Shown here: piece after piece, positions 33,214-42,714 of the stretch | Layout: every line of letters begins with the position of its first letter | Position numbering within the stretch: position 1 is the first letter of the stretch | Assembly: GCF_022829635.1 (NCBI RefSeq) | Contig: NZ_JAKSYO010000186.1 | Coordinates: 47,049 to 111,048 of the forward strand | DNA from: Methylobacterium sp. E-066 | GTDB taxonomy: Bacteria > Pseudomonadota > Alphaproteobacteria > Rhizobiales > Beijerinckiaceae | Reading direction: 5' to 3' | Length of the DNA stretch: 64,000 bases | Program-made: the position numbers and the translations under genes | The notes under the pieces: model-generated | The model's input: only the letters and a program-made list of their open reading frames with translations | The model's database searches: none | What the model was told of the DNA's origin: nothing

Positions 33214-35472
33214 TCACGCCACCAGCGTCTGCCAGCAGGCCTTCCACACCTGGTCGGCCAGCTGGGCGCGCACCTCGAGATCCTTGACGGAACGCGTCAC
33301 CGCCTCGGCCGGCATCTCGATCACCGTCCACCCGGAGTTGCGGTACTGCGCGATCTCGGAGCGCTCGATCAGCATGTGCGCCAGCCCGGTGAGATACACC
33401 ACGCCGACATACGCGCCGGTGCGCGGATCGACGACCCCGACGGCGTTGCCGAACCGCGCCCCGCGCAGGCTGGAATGCTGGAGGACCTCCTCGAGCGGCC
33501 CCTCGTAGCGCACGGCCTCGTCCCGATCCGGACGCGACAGGCATTCCAGGTACGCCCGCAGATTCTCGTGGGCGAGGCACAGCCCGACGTCGATCGACCC
33601 CACCGGAAACGAGGTCAGCACGACGGTTCGCTCCCGCGACCGCGTCAGGATCACGTCGAGGCGCTTCTCGCCGCCCGGCAGCGACAGCGCCCCGTAGCTC
33701 GTCGGCCAAGCCGTCTCGCCCGGGCGCGGCCCGAAGGTCAGCGACACGAACACCACGTCCCGCTCCTCGCCCTGGACGCCGTTGTAGTCCGCGATCAGCA
33801 CCCGCTCCCGCTCCGCGATCCGCGTGAGGTCGATGCCCCGCTCGGCGATCCGCCGACGGATCAGGTCGCGCTGCTGCATCGTCATCGCGATCACCCCGAC
33901 CGACGCCGCGCTGCCGCCCTCGACATGCGCCGCGATCGCATCGACCACCGCCTCCGCCTCGGCCGCGTTGGTCATCGTGTCCCACGAAATCGTCCCGCCG
34001 ACCCACGCGGCGCGCAGCCCCTTCGTGCCATCGGGTGACGGACTCGGAATCATCCGCATCCGGCCGTCGTAGAAGATCCGGTTCGTGTAGTGCATCAGCG
34101 TCGGATGCCGCGACCGGTAATGGAAGTTCAGCTCCCGCACGGGCAGACCGGCGCGCAGCGCCACGTCGAGCAGCGACGGCACCGGCTCGTACGGCCGATC
34201 CCGATCGAACAGCACATGCAGGGGCGGATCCGACTGCATCTGCTGGCTGTCCCCGCAGATGATCAGTTGCCGACACGCCGCCACCGCCGGCAGCGCCTCG
34301 ACCACCGGAATGAGCGACGCCTCGTCGACCACCAGGAGATCGAAGTCCCACCCGCGCGGCATGTGCAGCGCCAGGCTGGCCGGCGTCGCCATCACCACCC
34401 GCTGGCGCAGGGCCGCCTTGGCCAAGGTCTCCCGGATGCTCTCGCCCGGCTGGACCCCGATGCGCTCGGCCAAGAGCCGCGGCTCCCAGCCGGTGTCGCA
34501 CAGGTCGAGGATCGCGGTCGCGGTCATCTTCGCCCGTAGCCGGTCCTTGACCGCGTTGAACGCGCTCTGCCGGCCGCTGAGAAACAGCACCGTCCGGCGA
34601 TCCCGGAACGCGTTGCCGAGGATGTTAACGATCGCCTGGGTCTTGCCCGAGCCCGGGCCGCCCTCGACCACGAGGCTCACGCCGCGCCGGCTCGCCACCA
34701 GCAGCATCGCCTGGCTGCGGTCGATCGATCCGACCACGATCTCCTGACGCCGGCCGTTGCGCATCGGCCGCCGGATCAGCTTCTGCGGCCACGGGGTCGT
34801 CGCCTCACCCGAGAGAAGCCGCACGACCGCGCCCGCCCCTGGACCCGACCGCTCGACCCCGCTCATCAGCCACTGCCACTGGCGATAGCGGGCGAGATCG
34901 AACAGGCCGAGCGTCAGCACCGGCGCGATCCCGACCACGCCGAACCCCGCCAGGTCCTCCGCCCGCCACCGCAGCGGATCCGCCGGCAGCGCTCCGACGA
35001 CTATCCCCAGCCGCTCGACCAGCAGCGGATTAAGCACCGGAGCTCCGAACCGCCGCAGGGTCTGTGCCCCCGCCTCGCCCTCCAGCATCGCCGGACAATG
35101 CATCAGCGGAGCCGCGCGCACGCGCTCGCCGTCCCGCCACAGGACGAGCCCGAGCGCGAACGCCAACGGGCTCACCCCCGTCTGCTCGGCCAGATCCGAC
35201 GACAGCGACCGCAGGCGCGTCAGCCGCTGCGCCACCTGATCCCGACCCAAGCCGACGGGATCCGCGCTCGACCAATCGTCGCGAAACCCCACAATGGGAT
35301 CGTCGAGCCCGATCGCAGCTCCTTGCGACAGCACTTCCCAAACGGCCCGGACCGGCTCGGAGAAGGTAAGATACCCACTCCGCCGGTCCGAGGGCAGGTT
35401 GAGGAGCCGGTTCCACCGGCTCAGGTCGCGAAGCGGAGCCGCCAGGGCCTCAAGCTGAGGCCGAACTATCAA
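33214..35472 (-). CDS. Superfamily 1 helicase (AAA_11/AAA_12, DUF4011-like), candidate defence protein
   Basis: A 752-residue SF1 helicase. N-terminal region: APLRDLSRWNRLLNLPSD, like the DUF4011 family. Helicase motifs: VVEGGPGSGKTQAIVNILG (Walker A), FDLLVVDEASLIPVVEALPA (Walker B), QLIICGDSQQMQSDPPLHVL, ELNFHYRSRHPTLMHYTNRI (motif IV), GVQGEERDVVFVSLTFGP (motif V) and GGEKRLDVILTRSRERTVVL (motif VI). The last 110 residues (GVVDPRTGAYVGVVYLTG, ERSEIAQYRNSGWTVIEM) occupy the place of the Vsr/DUF559-type nuclease in related helicases, but no clear catalytic set is seen. The start is a TTG at 35472 inside the stop of the upstream gene (TTGA), so the two are translationally coupled. Related helicases occur in anti-phage systems. 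Confidence 0.83.
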   Translation of the reverse strand: MIVRPQLEALAAPLRDLSRWNRLLNLPSDRRSGYLTFSEPVRAVWEVLSQGAAIGLDDPIVGFRDDWSSADPVGLGRDQVAQRLTRLRSLSSDLAEQTGVSPLAFALGLVLWRDGERVRAAPLMHCPAMLEGEAGAQTLRRFGAPVLNPLLVERLGIVVGALPADPLRWRAEDLAGFGVVGIAPVLTLGLFDLARYRQWQWLMSGVERSGPGAGAVVRLLSGEATTPWPQKLIRRPMRNGRRQEIVVGSIDRSQAMLLVASRRGVSLVVEGGPGSGKTQAIVNILGNAFRDRRTVLFLSGRQSAFNAVKDRLRAKMTATAILDLCDTGWEPRLLAERIGVQPGESIRETLAKAALRQRVVMATPASLALHMPRGWDFDLLVVDEASLIPVVEALPAVAACRQLIICGDSQQMQSDPPLHVLFDRDRPYEPVPSLLDVALRAGLPVRELNFHYRSRHPTLMHYTNRIFYDGRMRMIPSPSPDGTKGLRAAWVGGTISWDTMTNAAEAEAVVDAIAAHVEGGSAASVGVIAMTMQQRDLIRRRIAERGIDLTRIAERERVLIADYNGVQGEERDVVFVSLTFGPRPGETAWPTSYGALSLPGGEKRLDVILTRSRERTVVLTSFPVGSIDVGLCLAHENLRAYLECLSRPDRDEAVRYEGPLEEVLQHSSLRGARFGNAVGVVDPRTGAYVGVVYLTGLAHMLIERSEIAQYRNSGWTVIEMPAEAVTRSVKDLEVRAQLADQVWKACWQTLVA

Positions 35473-37118
35473 GATTCGTCCGTCTCCGACGCCTCCGGCT
35501 CGGGCGCATCCGGATCGAACGGCACCACCGGCGCGAGACCGCCCTCCGAGCCGAACGAATCCGCCGTCTCGAACTCCCCGTCCTCGAGCGACACCGTCTC
35601 GCCGTTGCCGAGATCGATCACCCCCGACGTGATGTCGTCCCAGCGCTTGTCCGAGAGCAGCCATGCCGGCGGACGGCCGAGCAGGGACAGATTCTGGATC
35701 TCGGTGGGTCCCATCCCCTGCCCGAAGCGCTCCACAAGCTCAACCCGCGACAGACCCGCCGGCCAGGGCAGCTTGTCGAGAATGCGCGTGTAGTAGATCT
35801 CCAGATCCAGCCGCGACGGCAACCCGACCCAGTCGTGGTCCGGCCCGCGGAACACCCGATAGCGAACAGAGCGCATCAGGTCTGCCTTCGCGTCCGACGC
35901 CGGCTCGAACGTCATCTCGCCGACGGCCAGCGCCTCCATGTAGCTCTTGACGGCATCGCGGCGCGACACCGCCAGCGGCCACATCCGCACGCGCGAGCGC
36001 TCGATCTCCCGAAAGGGGTCGATGTAGATGCGCTTGCCCGCCACCAACTTCTGGAGCGTGCCGCCCCCGCGCGCAATCTCCCGCCGCCACAGCGCCGGAT
36101 CGAGCTCGGTCAGCTGCGAGTAGATCGGCGGCAGCGTCTTGCCGGCATAGTCCGCCACCGTCTGGTTGCCGGTCAGGCGAAACAGCGCCGAACCCGCGAG
36201 CACGCGCGCCTCGTCGTCCGTCAGGAGATCGGGGCTCTTGTCGGTCGCCGCCCCGAACGTCGGGAACTCGGCCACCATCTCCGCCAGACGGTCGTAGGGA
36301 TCCCGCTGCCAATGATCGGCCCAGGTCGGATCGTAGCCCGGCGGCAGCCGAGACGGATCACGACGCGCCGCACGCTCCGCCAGCACCGCCGGCGAGAACA
36401 CGTCGATCACCTTGTCGGTGATCGTCGAGACCTCGATCATCTCGTCGCTCTCCGGCGCATCGATGTCGCCCATGGCGAGAAACGCCGCCGCCTCGAGCGC
36501 CGGGGCAATCGGCGGCGGCCGGTAGGGCGGCACCTCCGGGACGGTCGCGGCCGCCTCGATCGCCTCCGGCGTCGCGAGCACGGCGTCCGGCACCACGATC
36601 TCGCTCTGCGGCGCGACGTCGACCGGCCCCTGCGAAGTCAGACCTGCGGGCTGCACCAACGAACCCGTCGGATCCATGTCCTGACCCGATCGAGCAGAGG
36701 GTGCGACACGCGACGCCTTCGGGCGTCCCGCGGCCTTGCGACCAGTCGCCTTCACACCCTTGCGCGCATGGCGCGCCGTCTCGCCGGCCTTGACCACCTG
36801 GGTCGGCAGCGTCGAACGCACGAGCTTGCGCCCGCGCCCGTAGAGCGCCTGGGTGTTCTCCACCCGGGTCCGCCCGGCAACCTGCGGATCGGCCTCGAGA
36901 TCGCGGTTGTACGGAGCCGCCCCGCCGGACGTCATCAGGTCGACCTCGTTGAGATCGGCCACGCGCACCGCCTCGATCGCCGCGATCTCCGCGAGCTTGC
37001 GCTCGTATTCCAGCGCCGCCGCAGCCTTGAGAGCCTGCGCCGCCTCGATCTGATGCTTCAGACGGGTCCGCCGTGCCGACGGACGCTCCGAGCCCCAGGC
37101 ATAGTTGACCTCAGCCAT
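35469..37118 (-). CDS. Unrecognised coiled-coil protein coupled to the SF1 helicase
   Basis: A 549-residue protein I do not recognise. Residues 1-70 (MAEVNYAWGSERPSARRTRL, QIEAAQALKAAAALEYERKL) are a likely coiled coil. A basic Lys/Arg-rich linker (about 110-140) follows, then a Pro/Ala-rich hinge, and a C-terminal 330-residue globular part with ADHWQRDPYDRLAEMVAEFP, ETLWRREIARG-like helices, MWPLAVSRRDAVKSYMEALA and WPAGLSRVELVERFGQGMGP. The acidic tail ends ASETDES. The gene overlaps the helicase start by 4 bp. A truncated homologue with the same MAEVxYxWGSERP start lies immediately upstream. ATG at 37118 or GTG at 37121 is the start. The pairing suggests a helicase partner or loader, but nothing in the sequence proves it. 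Confidence 0.72.
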   Translation of the reverse strand: MAEVNYAWGSERPSARRTRLKHQIEAAQALKAAAALEYERKLAEIAAIEAVRVADLNEVDLMTSGGAAPYNRDLEADPQVAGRTRVENTQALYGRGRKLVRSTLPTQVVKAGETARHARKGVKATGRKAAGRPKASRVAPSARSGQDMDPTGSLVQPAGLTSQGPVDVAPQSEIVVPDAVLATPEAIEAAATVPEVPPYRPPPIAPALEAAAFLAMGDIDAPESDEMIEVSTITDKVIDVFSPAVLAERAARRDPSRLPPGYDPTWADHWQRDPYDRLAEMVAEFPTFGAATDKSPDLLTDDEARVLAGSALFRLTGNQTVADYAGKTLPPIYSQLTELDPALWRREIARGGGTLQKLVAGKRIYIDPFREIERSRVRMWPLAVSRRDAVKSYMEALAVGEMTFEPASDAKADLMRSVRYRVFRGPDHDWVGLPSRLDLEIYYTRILDKLPWPAGLSRVELVERFGQGMGPTEIQNLSLLGRPPAWLLSDKRWDDITSGVIDLGNGETVSLEDGEFETADSFGSEGGLAPVVPFDPDAPEPEASETDES

Positions 37119-37140
37119 CACGAGATCCCAAAGAGGTCCA

Positions 37141-38409
37141 TCATTTCCACCCGGGAGAGCCCGTCGTGCTCCCGCAGGTGTCGCATTTCAGGCAGGTCCC
37201 ATTGCGGACCAGCCCGGTTGATCGCACCGCACCCGAAATGCGGAGAACCCTCACAAGGGATCCCGGGTGCTGGAATCTTCCAGATCCGCCTCACGCTCAA
37301 CAAGCGCCGCCCGAAAACGCAGATCCGCGTTGGCGAGCCTCGCGGCCTCCCTCGCGCAGGCCTGACGCAGCTGCGCGAGGCGAGGCGTCGTACGGATCGA
37401 AGGGCGGATCCCCGACCGCACCGGCCGCTCACTCCCCCAATCGTAAGAGACCTCTGCCATCCGACCCTCCCGGCGGCGATGAAACCGACCGCGTCATTTC
37501 CAGCCAATTCTACCGGCTACGCTTAGGGGCCGTCAACGCGGGCGCGCATAGGCGAGAGGCGATCATTCACACCTGATCCACCACCTTCTCGGGGCCCGCA
37601 ACAGGGGCGACCAGCAGGACCGATCCTCCGGTTCGGCCGCCGATGCGGAAGACCGAGGCCCGGTCATTTCCACGTGGAGCCACGCCCGCGGTCCGACCTC
37701 CCGCGGTCGGCGTCCGACCCGACGACGCGACGCGTCGCGATCGATCCGAACCGCAAGTCTGCGCGCACCCTCGGCCGAGTAGCGGCCGCCTGGGCGAGGG
37801 CATCGACACGGGCGGTCTGCTGGAAGCTCTCCCGACGAGGCTCCAGGTGCCGCGCCGGCCGCGCCGTCGGAGGCCCATGTCCCCAGGCGCAGGTCTGACG
37901 AGCCCGCGAGCCCCGGATCTGTCCGGGCTTCATCGTGGCCCTCGCTCCGAACCCGACCGTGTGGCGATGTTTATGATCCCGAGTCGGTCATTTCCAGAGA
38001 GCCACAAGGACCGACGGCCATGATCCGACGCGCATCATTTGCACCTGGCGACGCCCCCGAAAGCGCCCGGCGCAGGTGAAAAACGGCGTTCATTTACAGC
38101 GTGTCTCGGCAATGAACCGAGGCGGCTCACTTACAGTGACCTGCGGCTCCAGGCACTGAAGCGACGGCAATCATTTACACCGCCCCACAGCCGGAATCCC
38201 CAGGGGGATGGAGCCCGGAAGGGGCATGCAAACAGACACAGCGCCATCATTTGCACAGGGTCGCCAAATCTCTGTAATGTATGGCTTTTACGGCATCACC
38301 CTGACGTGTAAATACGCCTCCAAACCCCGGGATGTCACCGCCGGCGTCTGGGCCGAAGGACCGCCGCTCCGGGGTGGGAGGATGGCGAAATCGGCCATCC
38401 TCATTTCCA
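37141..38409. repeat. Array of TCATTTNCA nonamers
   Basis: Ten exact copies and two variants of TCATTTNCA (N is C, A or G) occur here, all in the same orientation. Exact copies start at 37141, 37494, 37664, 37988, 38035, 38090, 38171, 38247 and 38401, with TCATTTACA at 38090 and 38171, TCATTTGCA at 38035 and 38247, and TCATTTCCA elsewhere; a further reading of 37141 includes its coding context. Variants are TCATTCACA at 37563 and TCACTTACA at 38127. Spacing is irregular, 37-353 bp, densest between 37988 and 38247. Two copies lie 22 and 33 nt upstream of the two homologous minus-strand genes. Candidate roles are iterons of an origin, operator sites, or transposase end sites. Confidence 0.75.
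37251..37460 (-). CDS. Truncated paralogue of the coiled-coil protein (69 residues)
   Basis: The 69-residue product begins MAEVSYDWGSERPVRSGIRP, clearly homologous to the first residues of the 549-residue protein downstream (MAEVNYAWGSERPSARR), and continues with a similar coiled coil (AREAARLANADLRFRAALVE). GGGAGGG precedes the ATG, a strong ribosome binding site. Past its stop, in another frame, 37118-37200 encodes GLSRVEMMDLFGIS, which matches an internal part (GLSRVELVERFG) of the larger protein. So this is an internally deleted copy, or a short-form gene followed by a fragment. Confidence 0.6.
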   Translation of the reverse strand: MAEVSYDWGSERPVRSGIRPSIRTTPRLAQLRQACAREAARLANADLRFRAALVEREADLEDSSTRDPL

Positions 38410-39284
38410 GCGATCGACGGGTCCATGGGTGACCCATCGCCGCTCGAAATTTTCGCCGGTGGCGAGCTGCGCCAGCCCAGTCCGAGGCAGCCTGGTGGTG
38501 CCTCGGAGAGGTGGCGATCGAGACCGATCCGCACCTCATCTTTGCGCCTTCCGAGGGTCTCGAGGCGCTGATCCGATGCCTGGACCCCGTCACTCCCGCT
38601 CCGAGGGCCAGTTCCGGCCTCTTTGAGGGCCATTCCGAGGTGCCCCGGACGGCTTTTCGGGCCTCCAGGAGGGGTCCTGAAGCCCCGAAATTTCCCTGAA
38701 GAACGCAGGCCCCAGAAGTCCCAGAAGAGACCCAGGATCCGACGACCCTGGCTCGCAAGCTCGATGGCTCAATTCCTCAGTTTTTGTGCACCCTACGGGC
38801 GCAGCAAAAACTGACGACCCCTTCAAGCCGATTTTGGTACCCCTCCCAGTCTCCCTGTCCGATCAAACGGGCTTCTACGTTTCGGATCGTCCTGCCCCTC
38901 GCCATGCCCGCGCATGGGACATGTGAGACCCGTTTTGGGTCTACTGGCATCGGGCACACTCATCCGGGCCTGCGTCCGGTTACTAACTGGGTCGCCAGAT
39001 CAAACAGCCGTTTCGGATCCAGCTTGGGTATGGTGAAGGAAAACTGCAGTCGCTGTTCCACGCCCGATGCTGGACAGTTGGGACGCGCGTCGACACGCGC
39101 TCATCTCCCGTAAAACACGGGATCCGATAGAGGCCCTATGGGGCCAAAGATCCTGATCCTCTTATTGCGGCCGGGACAGGCCGCATCACAGCCGGCGAAC
39201 GCGTCCTCGAACGCCATCCGATGAATCGCTAGGTTCGTAAGCACGATCCGAAGCTGATACGTTAAGGGCCTTCTGCGAGGACCG
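37508..39284. other. 1.8-kb gene-free region before the relaxase gene
   Basis: No credible gene was found. It contains most of the TCATTTNCA array in its left half. The right half holds hairpins, including 38482-38506 (arms CCGAGGCA / TGCCTCGG), 38777-38814, and CCCGTAAAACACGGG near 39107. Such a region, between a helicase pair and a relaxase gene, would be the natural place for oriT and any oriV. Confidence 0.6.
38777..38814. other. Inverted repeat, candidate terminator or oriT hairpin
   Basis: A perfect 10-bp stem, TCAGTTTTTG at 38777-38786 with CAAAAACTGA at 38805-38814, closes an 18-nt loop that can extend the stem by three more pairs (TGC/GCA) with one bulge. It is 470 bp upstream of the relaxase start. 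A relaxase nick-site hairpin or a bidirectional terminator would both look like this. Confidence 0.55.
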
Positions 39285-42200
39285 ATGACCGCGCTGTTCA
39301 ACCCGAGCCCGCTCGTCTTGGGCACGCTACAAAACCTCTCGCTCCTTCTGAACCGATCAACCGCGATCTCGCGCGGACCGGGGGGCGCCGGACTGGCGGT
39401 CGGGCGGAGCGAGGCCCGCGCCTTCGGCGGCCTAGACATGGCGATCGACCGTACCGGCCAATCGCTGCCGGCCAAGGTTCGGTACGGCGCGATCACCATC
39501 GCGCCCCGCGCGCAAGGATCGGCCTTCAGCAAGAGCCCCGGCGTGCATCCGGCGATCGATCGGGCCTACGATAACCCGGGGGTCCGGTTCGGCAATCAAG
39601 TGAAGGGCGGCGAGCGTCCCACCTCCGCCGCCGGCGAGACGAGTTGCCATTTCTCACAGACGTCGGTCTCGAAGACTTCGCCGATCCGGGAGATGATCAA
39701 GGCGGCCCGCGGCGGGCGACGGCTCGCCGGATCGCGAGCGGCCGCGCACGTGCTCTATGTCGAGCGCGAAGGGGCGCCGGAGCAGGTTGAGAAGCGCGGC
39801 GCGGAGCGCCTCCGTGGCGAAGCCTTCACCGCAGAAATCGAGCGGCGCGGCATCGACCGGTCTGCCGTCGCGCAGCAGGTCTATATCGAGCGCGCTGGAG
39901 CCGCCGAAGGCATTGAGCGCAAGCCCGGGCGGCGGATCACCGACGAAGAACTGGACGCCCTCGACGAGGCCTCGTTCGGCACGATCGGCGCCACGGTCGA
40001 GGAACGCACGCAGTTCTGGCTGGCGGTCGAGGAGGCCGAAGCCACACCCAAGGGTGACCGGATCACAATCAGGCCCCGGGACAATCCCGAGTGGTGGTCG
40101 AAGGTCGCCGAGGCGGTGGATCACGCTCCCAGCGCCGCACAGCGACCACTCCGAGACGCTCTCGCGCGCGACGACGAACTATTCGAGCTGAAGCTTCCGA
40201 CGGACAAGGCCTTCGCCGTGCATCAATGGGCAGTCGGCCTCGACACCGCGGCTCCGCTCGAGATCTCACCCGGTCGCGGGGGCCGCACGCAGACGCGCGT
40301 CATCGCTGAGTTGCCGCATGAACTTGATGGCCGCGAGCGGCTGCAGATCGTGCGCGATTTCACGCAGAAGCTCGCCGAGAAAGGCTTCCCGTACTGGGCG
40401 GTGATCCACGCGCCGGACACGAATAACGACGCCCGGAACTTCCACGTACACATCGCCTACTACGACCGCCCAACCACGAGGATCACGACCAGCAGCGGCG
40501 GGGAGGTTTGGGATTTCGAAGTCCAGGAGGAGCGCAGATATCCGAACCGCACGAAGTACCTCGTGCGCCCCCATCAGCAGAACCGGCTCCGCGAGACCAA
40601 CAACCAAGACTGGGTCACGGAGTTGCGCAAGCACTGGGAGACGGTGTCGAACCGGGTGCTCGAGGATGCCGGCTTATCGAAGCGCTACAATCTCGGGACA
40701 TACGAGAACATGGGCATCGACTTGGAGCCGCTCCAGCACATCAACTCACGCACCTTCAACAAGGAGCGCAAGGGCGAGTTGACCGAGGAAGGCCCAGTCC
40801 TAGCGAGGCGGCAGTGGGACACCGTCCACGACCGGCTCGTGAAGGATCACGAGATCAAGGCGCGGAAGCGGAAGCATTCGTTGAAGAGGATGGCCGAGCA
40901 TGCCACGAAGGTGGCCCGTGCTGTCCCGGGCGCGGCGAGGAAGGCTGGCGAGATCGGTCGCCTGAAGGAATTGGGGGTTAAGGCCAGTTTCCAGCTCGCG
41001 CTCTTGGAGTTGCACCAGGATCTCACCAGGCTGGTGGTCGACCGCATCGCATCGAGGCCGAAGCTGATGATGTCGGCCGTCAATAAAGCAGAAGTCAAAG
41101 CCCGGAAGAAAAAGGGAATCGCCGATGACGCACCGCCCCGCGATGGTCCTGTCGCCGGGGCATCCCTGTTCGGTCTGGAACTGCGCAGTGATGTCATCAC
41201 GTTCCTGACGGCGATCTACGACGGCGGCCTGCGTCTCGATCGTGAAAACGCGGCGCGCGCGAACATCGCCCGCAACAATGTCCGACTGATCGTGCAGGAA
41301 ATGCGCAAGCGCGTCGCTAATCCCGCCTATCCGACCCTTCCCGGACGCAGCTTGGCGACCGCAACCCTGCACGAGTTCGACAGCGACGAACGGCTTAAGG
41401 TCCGTGCCGCCCGCCAGCAGTCCATGGAAGAGCAGTTCCGGGCCGCGTCGCAGGAAAGCCTCGACAGCGCCGTCGTGGCGATGTCGTCCGTGCTGAAGAC
41501 CGCGCCACCAGTGCCGGATCAGCTAGAACGCAGAACCGCCCCCGCGCGTGCAGCGAGTCCGGCGACGGCCGCGCCGAACGACGCTCGTCCCGCCAAGTCG
41601 CGGTATCGGCCCGGGCGTCGTGACACGGACACGAACGCCGAGATGGTGCCTCCAATCCGGATCGCGCCGCCGATTACCCTGCCAGCCGGCTACGGACCCC
41701 AAGGGCGCAGTAGCGGAGCGCCAGCCATGGGGGCCCGACCGGTCGAAGCCTCGTCCCTACCAAGGCCGATCAAGCCCGTGTCAGATGAACGGCGTTCCGT
41801 CGTACCTCAGAACCCGACGACCAAGCGGGAGGTGCTGCGGGAGCGCCAGGCCGCCGAGGCCGATACGCCAAATCCAATGCCGACCCGTGCCGCGGATACC
41901 ATATGGGCAGAGAGCTACTGGCCACGCCCCTCGGCTCATACTGAACCCACACCAGCCGTGCCGCTGTCCGCAGCGGTGAGGACGGCCTGCCCTGCAACGG
42001 ACGCCACGCCATCCGCTCAAGCCGATCACGCTTGCGTTCCGCCCGGTATCCCAATGAACGCGATGCTCGCCCAGCCTTCAAAGCCTCCTCTCGAGGCGGT
42101 CGCTGTCGAGCCGGTTCCATCGCCACGCGCGACGCCAGCGCCCGCGCTGCAACCGCCGCCGGCAGCCAAGCCGGCCATCCCCGTCCCGCCCGTGGTCGCG

Positions 42201-42521
42201 GACACCGCCCGAGGAACGCCCGTCGCACAACGAGGAACGGCGAACCCAGCATCCACGAGAGTCGACGAACTGGTGCCGCCGCGCGCATCGGTACGGAGCG
42301 AACGCCCCGCAGCGATGCCCAACCTAGCCGAGATCATGGACGCGCAGGATCGCGCCAAGCACGTCCGCCCGGCTGTGACTAAGGTCGAGATCATGAAGCC
42401 TGAGAGCACAAAGCCGCGACTGGTCGGGCCTCCAGCCCAAAGCACGCCCGAACTTCAGATCAAGGGCGCCAAGCGCCCCGAGAAAAAGCGGAAGGAGCGC
42501 GATCGCGGCCGCGAACGCTAG
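39285..42521 (+). CDS. MobA/MobL-type relaxase
   Basis: A 1078-residue mobilization relaxase. The nuclease core lies near residues 320-420: ELPHELDGRERLQIVRDFTQ, FPYWAVIHAPDTNNDARN and, at about residue 385, FHVHIAYYDRP, which carries the histidine metal-binding motif of the HUH family. The N-terminal 300 residues are not recognised. After the core come basic helical segments and a 350-residue Pro/Ala/Arg-rich tail that is probably disordered (from about residue 730). Relaxases nick oriT and pilot the strand in transfer. No coupling protein or type IV secretion genes are in the window, so transfer would need a helper. The putative oriT would be in the gene-free region just upstream. Confidence 0.83.
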   Translation: MTALFNPSPLVLGTLQNLSLLLNRSTAISRGPGGAGLAVGRSEARAFGGLDMAIDRTGQSLPAKVRYGAITIAPRAQGSAFSKSPGVHPAIDRAYDNPGVRFGNQVKGGERPTSAAGETSCHFSQTSVSKTSPIREMIKAARGGRRLAGSRAAAHVLYVEREGAPEQVEKRGAERLRGEAFTAEIERRGIDRSAVAQQVYIERAGAAEGIERKPGRRITDEELDALDEASFGTIGATVEERTQFWLAVEEAEATPKGDRITIRPRDNPEWWSKVAEAVDHAPSAAQRPLRDALARDDELFELKLPTDKAFAVHQWAVGLDTAAPLEISPGRGGRTQTRVIAELPHELDGRERLQIVRDFTQKLAEKGFPYWAVIHAPDTNNDARNFHVHIAYYDRPTTRITTSSGGEVWDFEVQEERRYPNRTKYLVRPHQQNRLRETNNQDWVTELRKHWETVSNRVLEDAGLSKRYNLGTYENMGIDLEPLQHINSRTFNKERKGELTEEGPVLARRQWDTVHDRLVKDHEIKARKRKHSLKRMAEHATKVARAVPGAARKAGEIGRLKELGVKASFQLALLELHQDLTRLVVDRIASRPKLMMSAVNKAEVKARKKKGIADDAPPRDGPVAGASLFGLELRSDVITFLTAIYDGGLRLDRENAARANIARNNVRLIVQEMRKRVANPAYPTLPGRSLATATLHEFDSDERLKVRAARQQSMEEQFRAASQESLDSAVVAMSSVLKTAPPVPDQLERRTAPARAASPATAAPNDARPAKSRYRPGRRDTDTNAEMVPPIRIAPPITLPAGYGPQGRSSGAPAMGARPVEASSLPRPIKPVSDERRSVVPQNPTTKREVLRERQAAEADTPNPMPTRAADTIWAESYWPRPSAHTEPTPAVPLSAAVRTACPATDATPSAQADHACVPPGIPMNAMLAQPSKPPLEAVAVEPVPSPRATPAPALQPPPAAKPAIPVPPVVADTARGTPVAQRGTANPASTRVDELVPPRASVRSERPAAMPNLAEIMDAQDRAKHVRPAVTKVEIMKPESTKPRLVGPPAQSTPELQIKGAKRPEKKRKERDRGRER

Positions 42522-42714
42522 GCGAGCCCATAATACCCGATCGAGAAAGTTTATGCTCTTGATGCGCCACATCTCCTCCGCAAGGGGGGGCGTAAAGTTC
42601 GAGCACGGAGCCGCCGAAGAAACAGCCGATATTCCTCGATTGATTTTGGCCCGGCGACGAGGTCTTCGATCAGAGCCTCGAGCGGGCCGGCATTCCGCCG
42701 CCAAGGGCCGAAGA

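Noticed and set aside
37141..38409. A CRISPR array reading of the repeated nonamers
   Set aside because: Repeats are only 9 bp, spacing varies from 37 to 353 bp, and no cas genes are present.
37141..38409. An intact IS21-family element, because of the multiple short repeats
   Set aside because: No istA or istB transposase genes lie nearby; only the repeat pattern resembles IS21 ends, so it stays a hypothesis.
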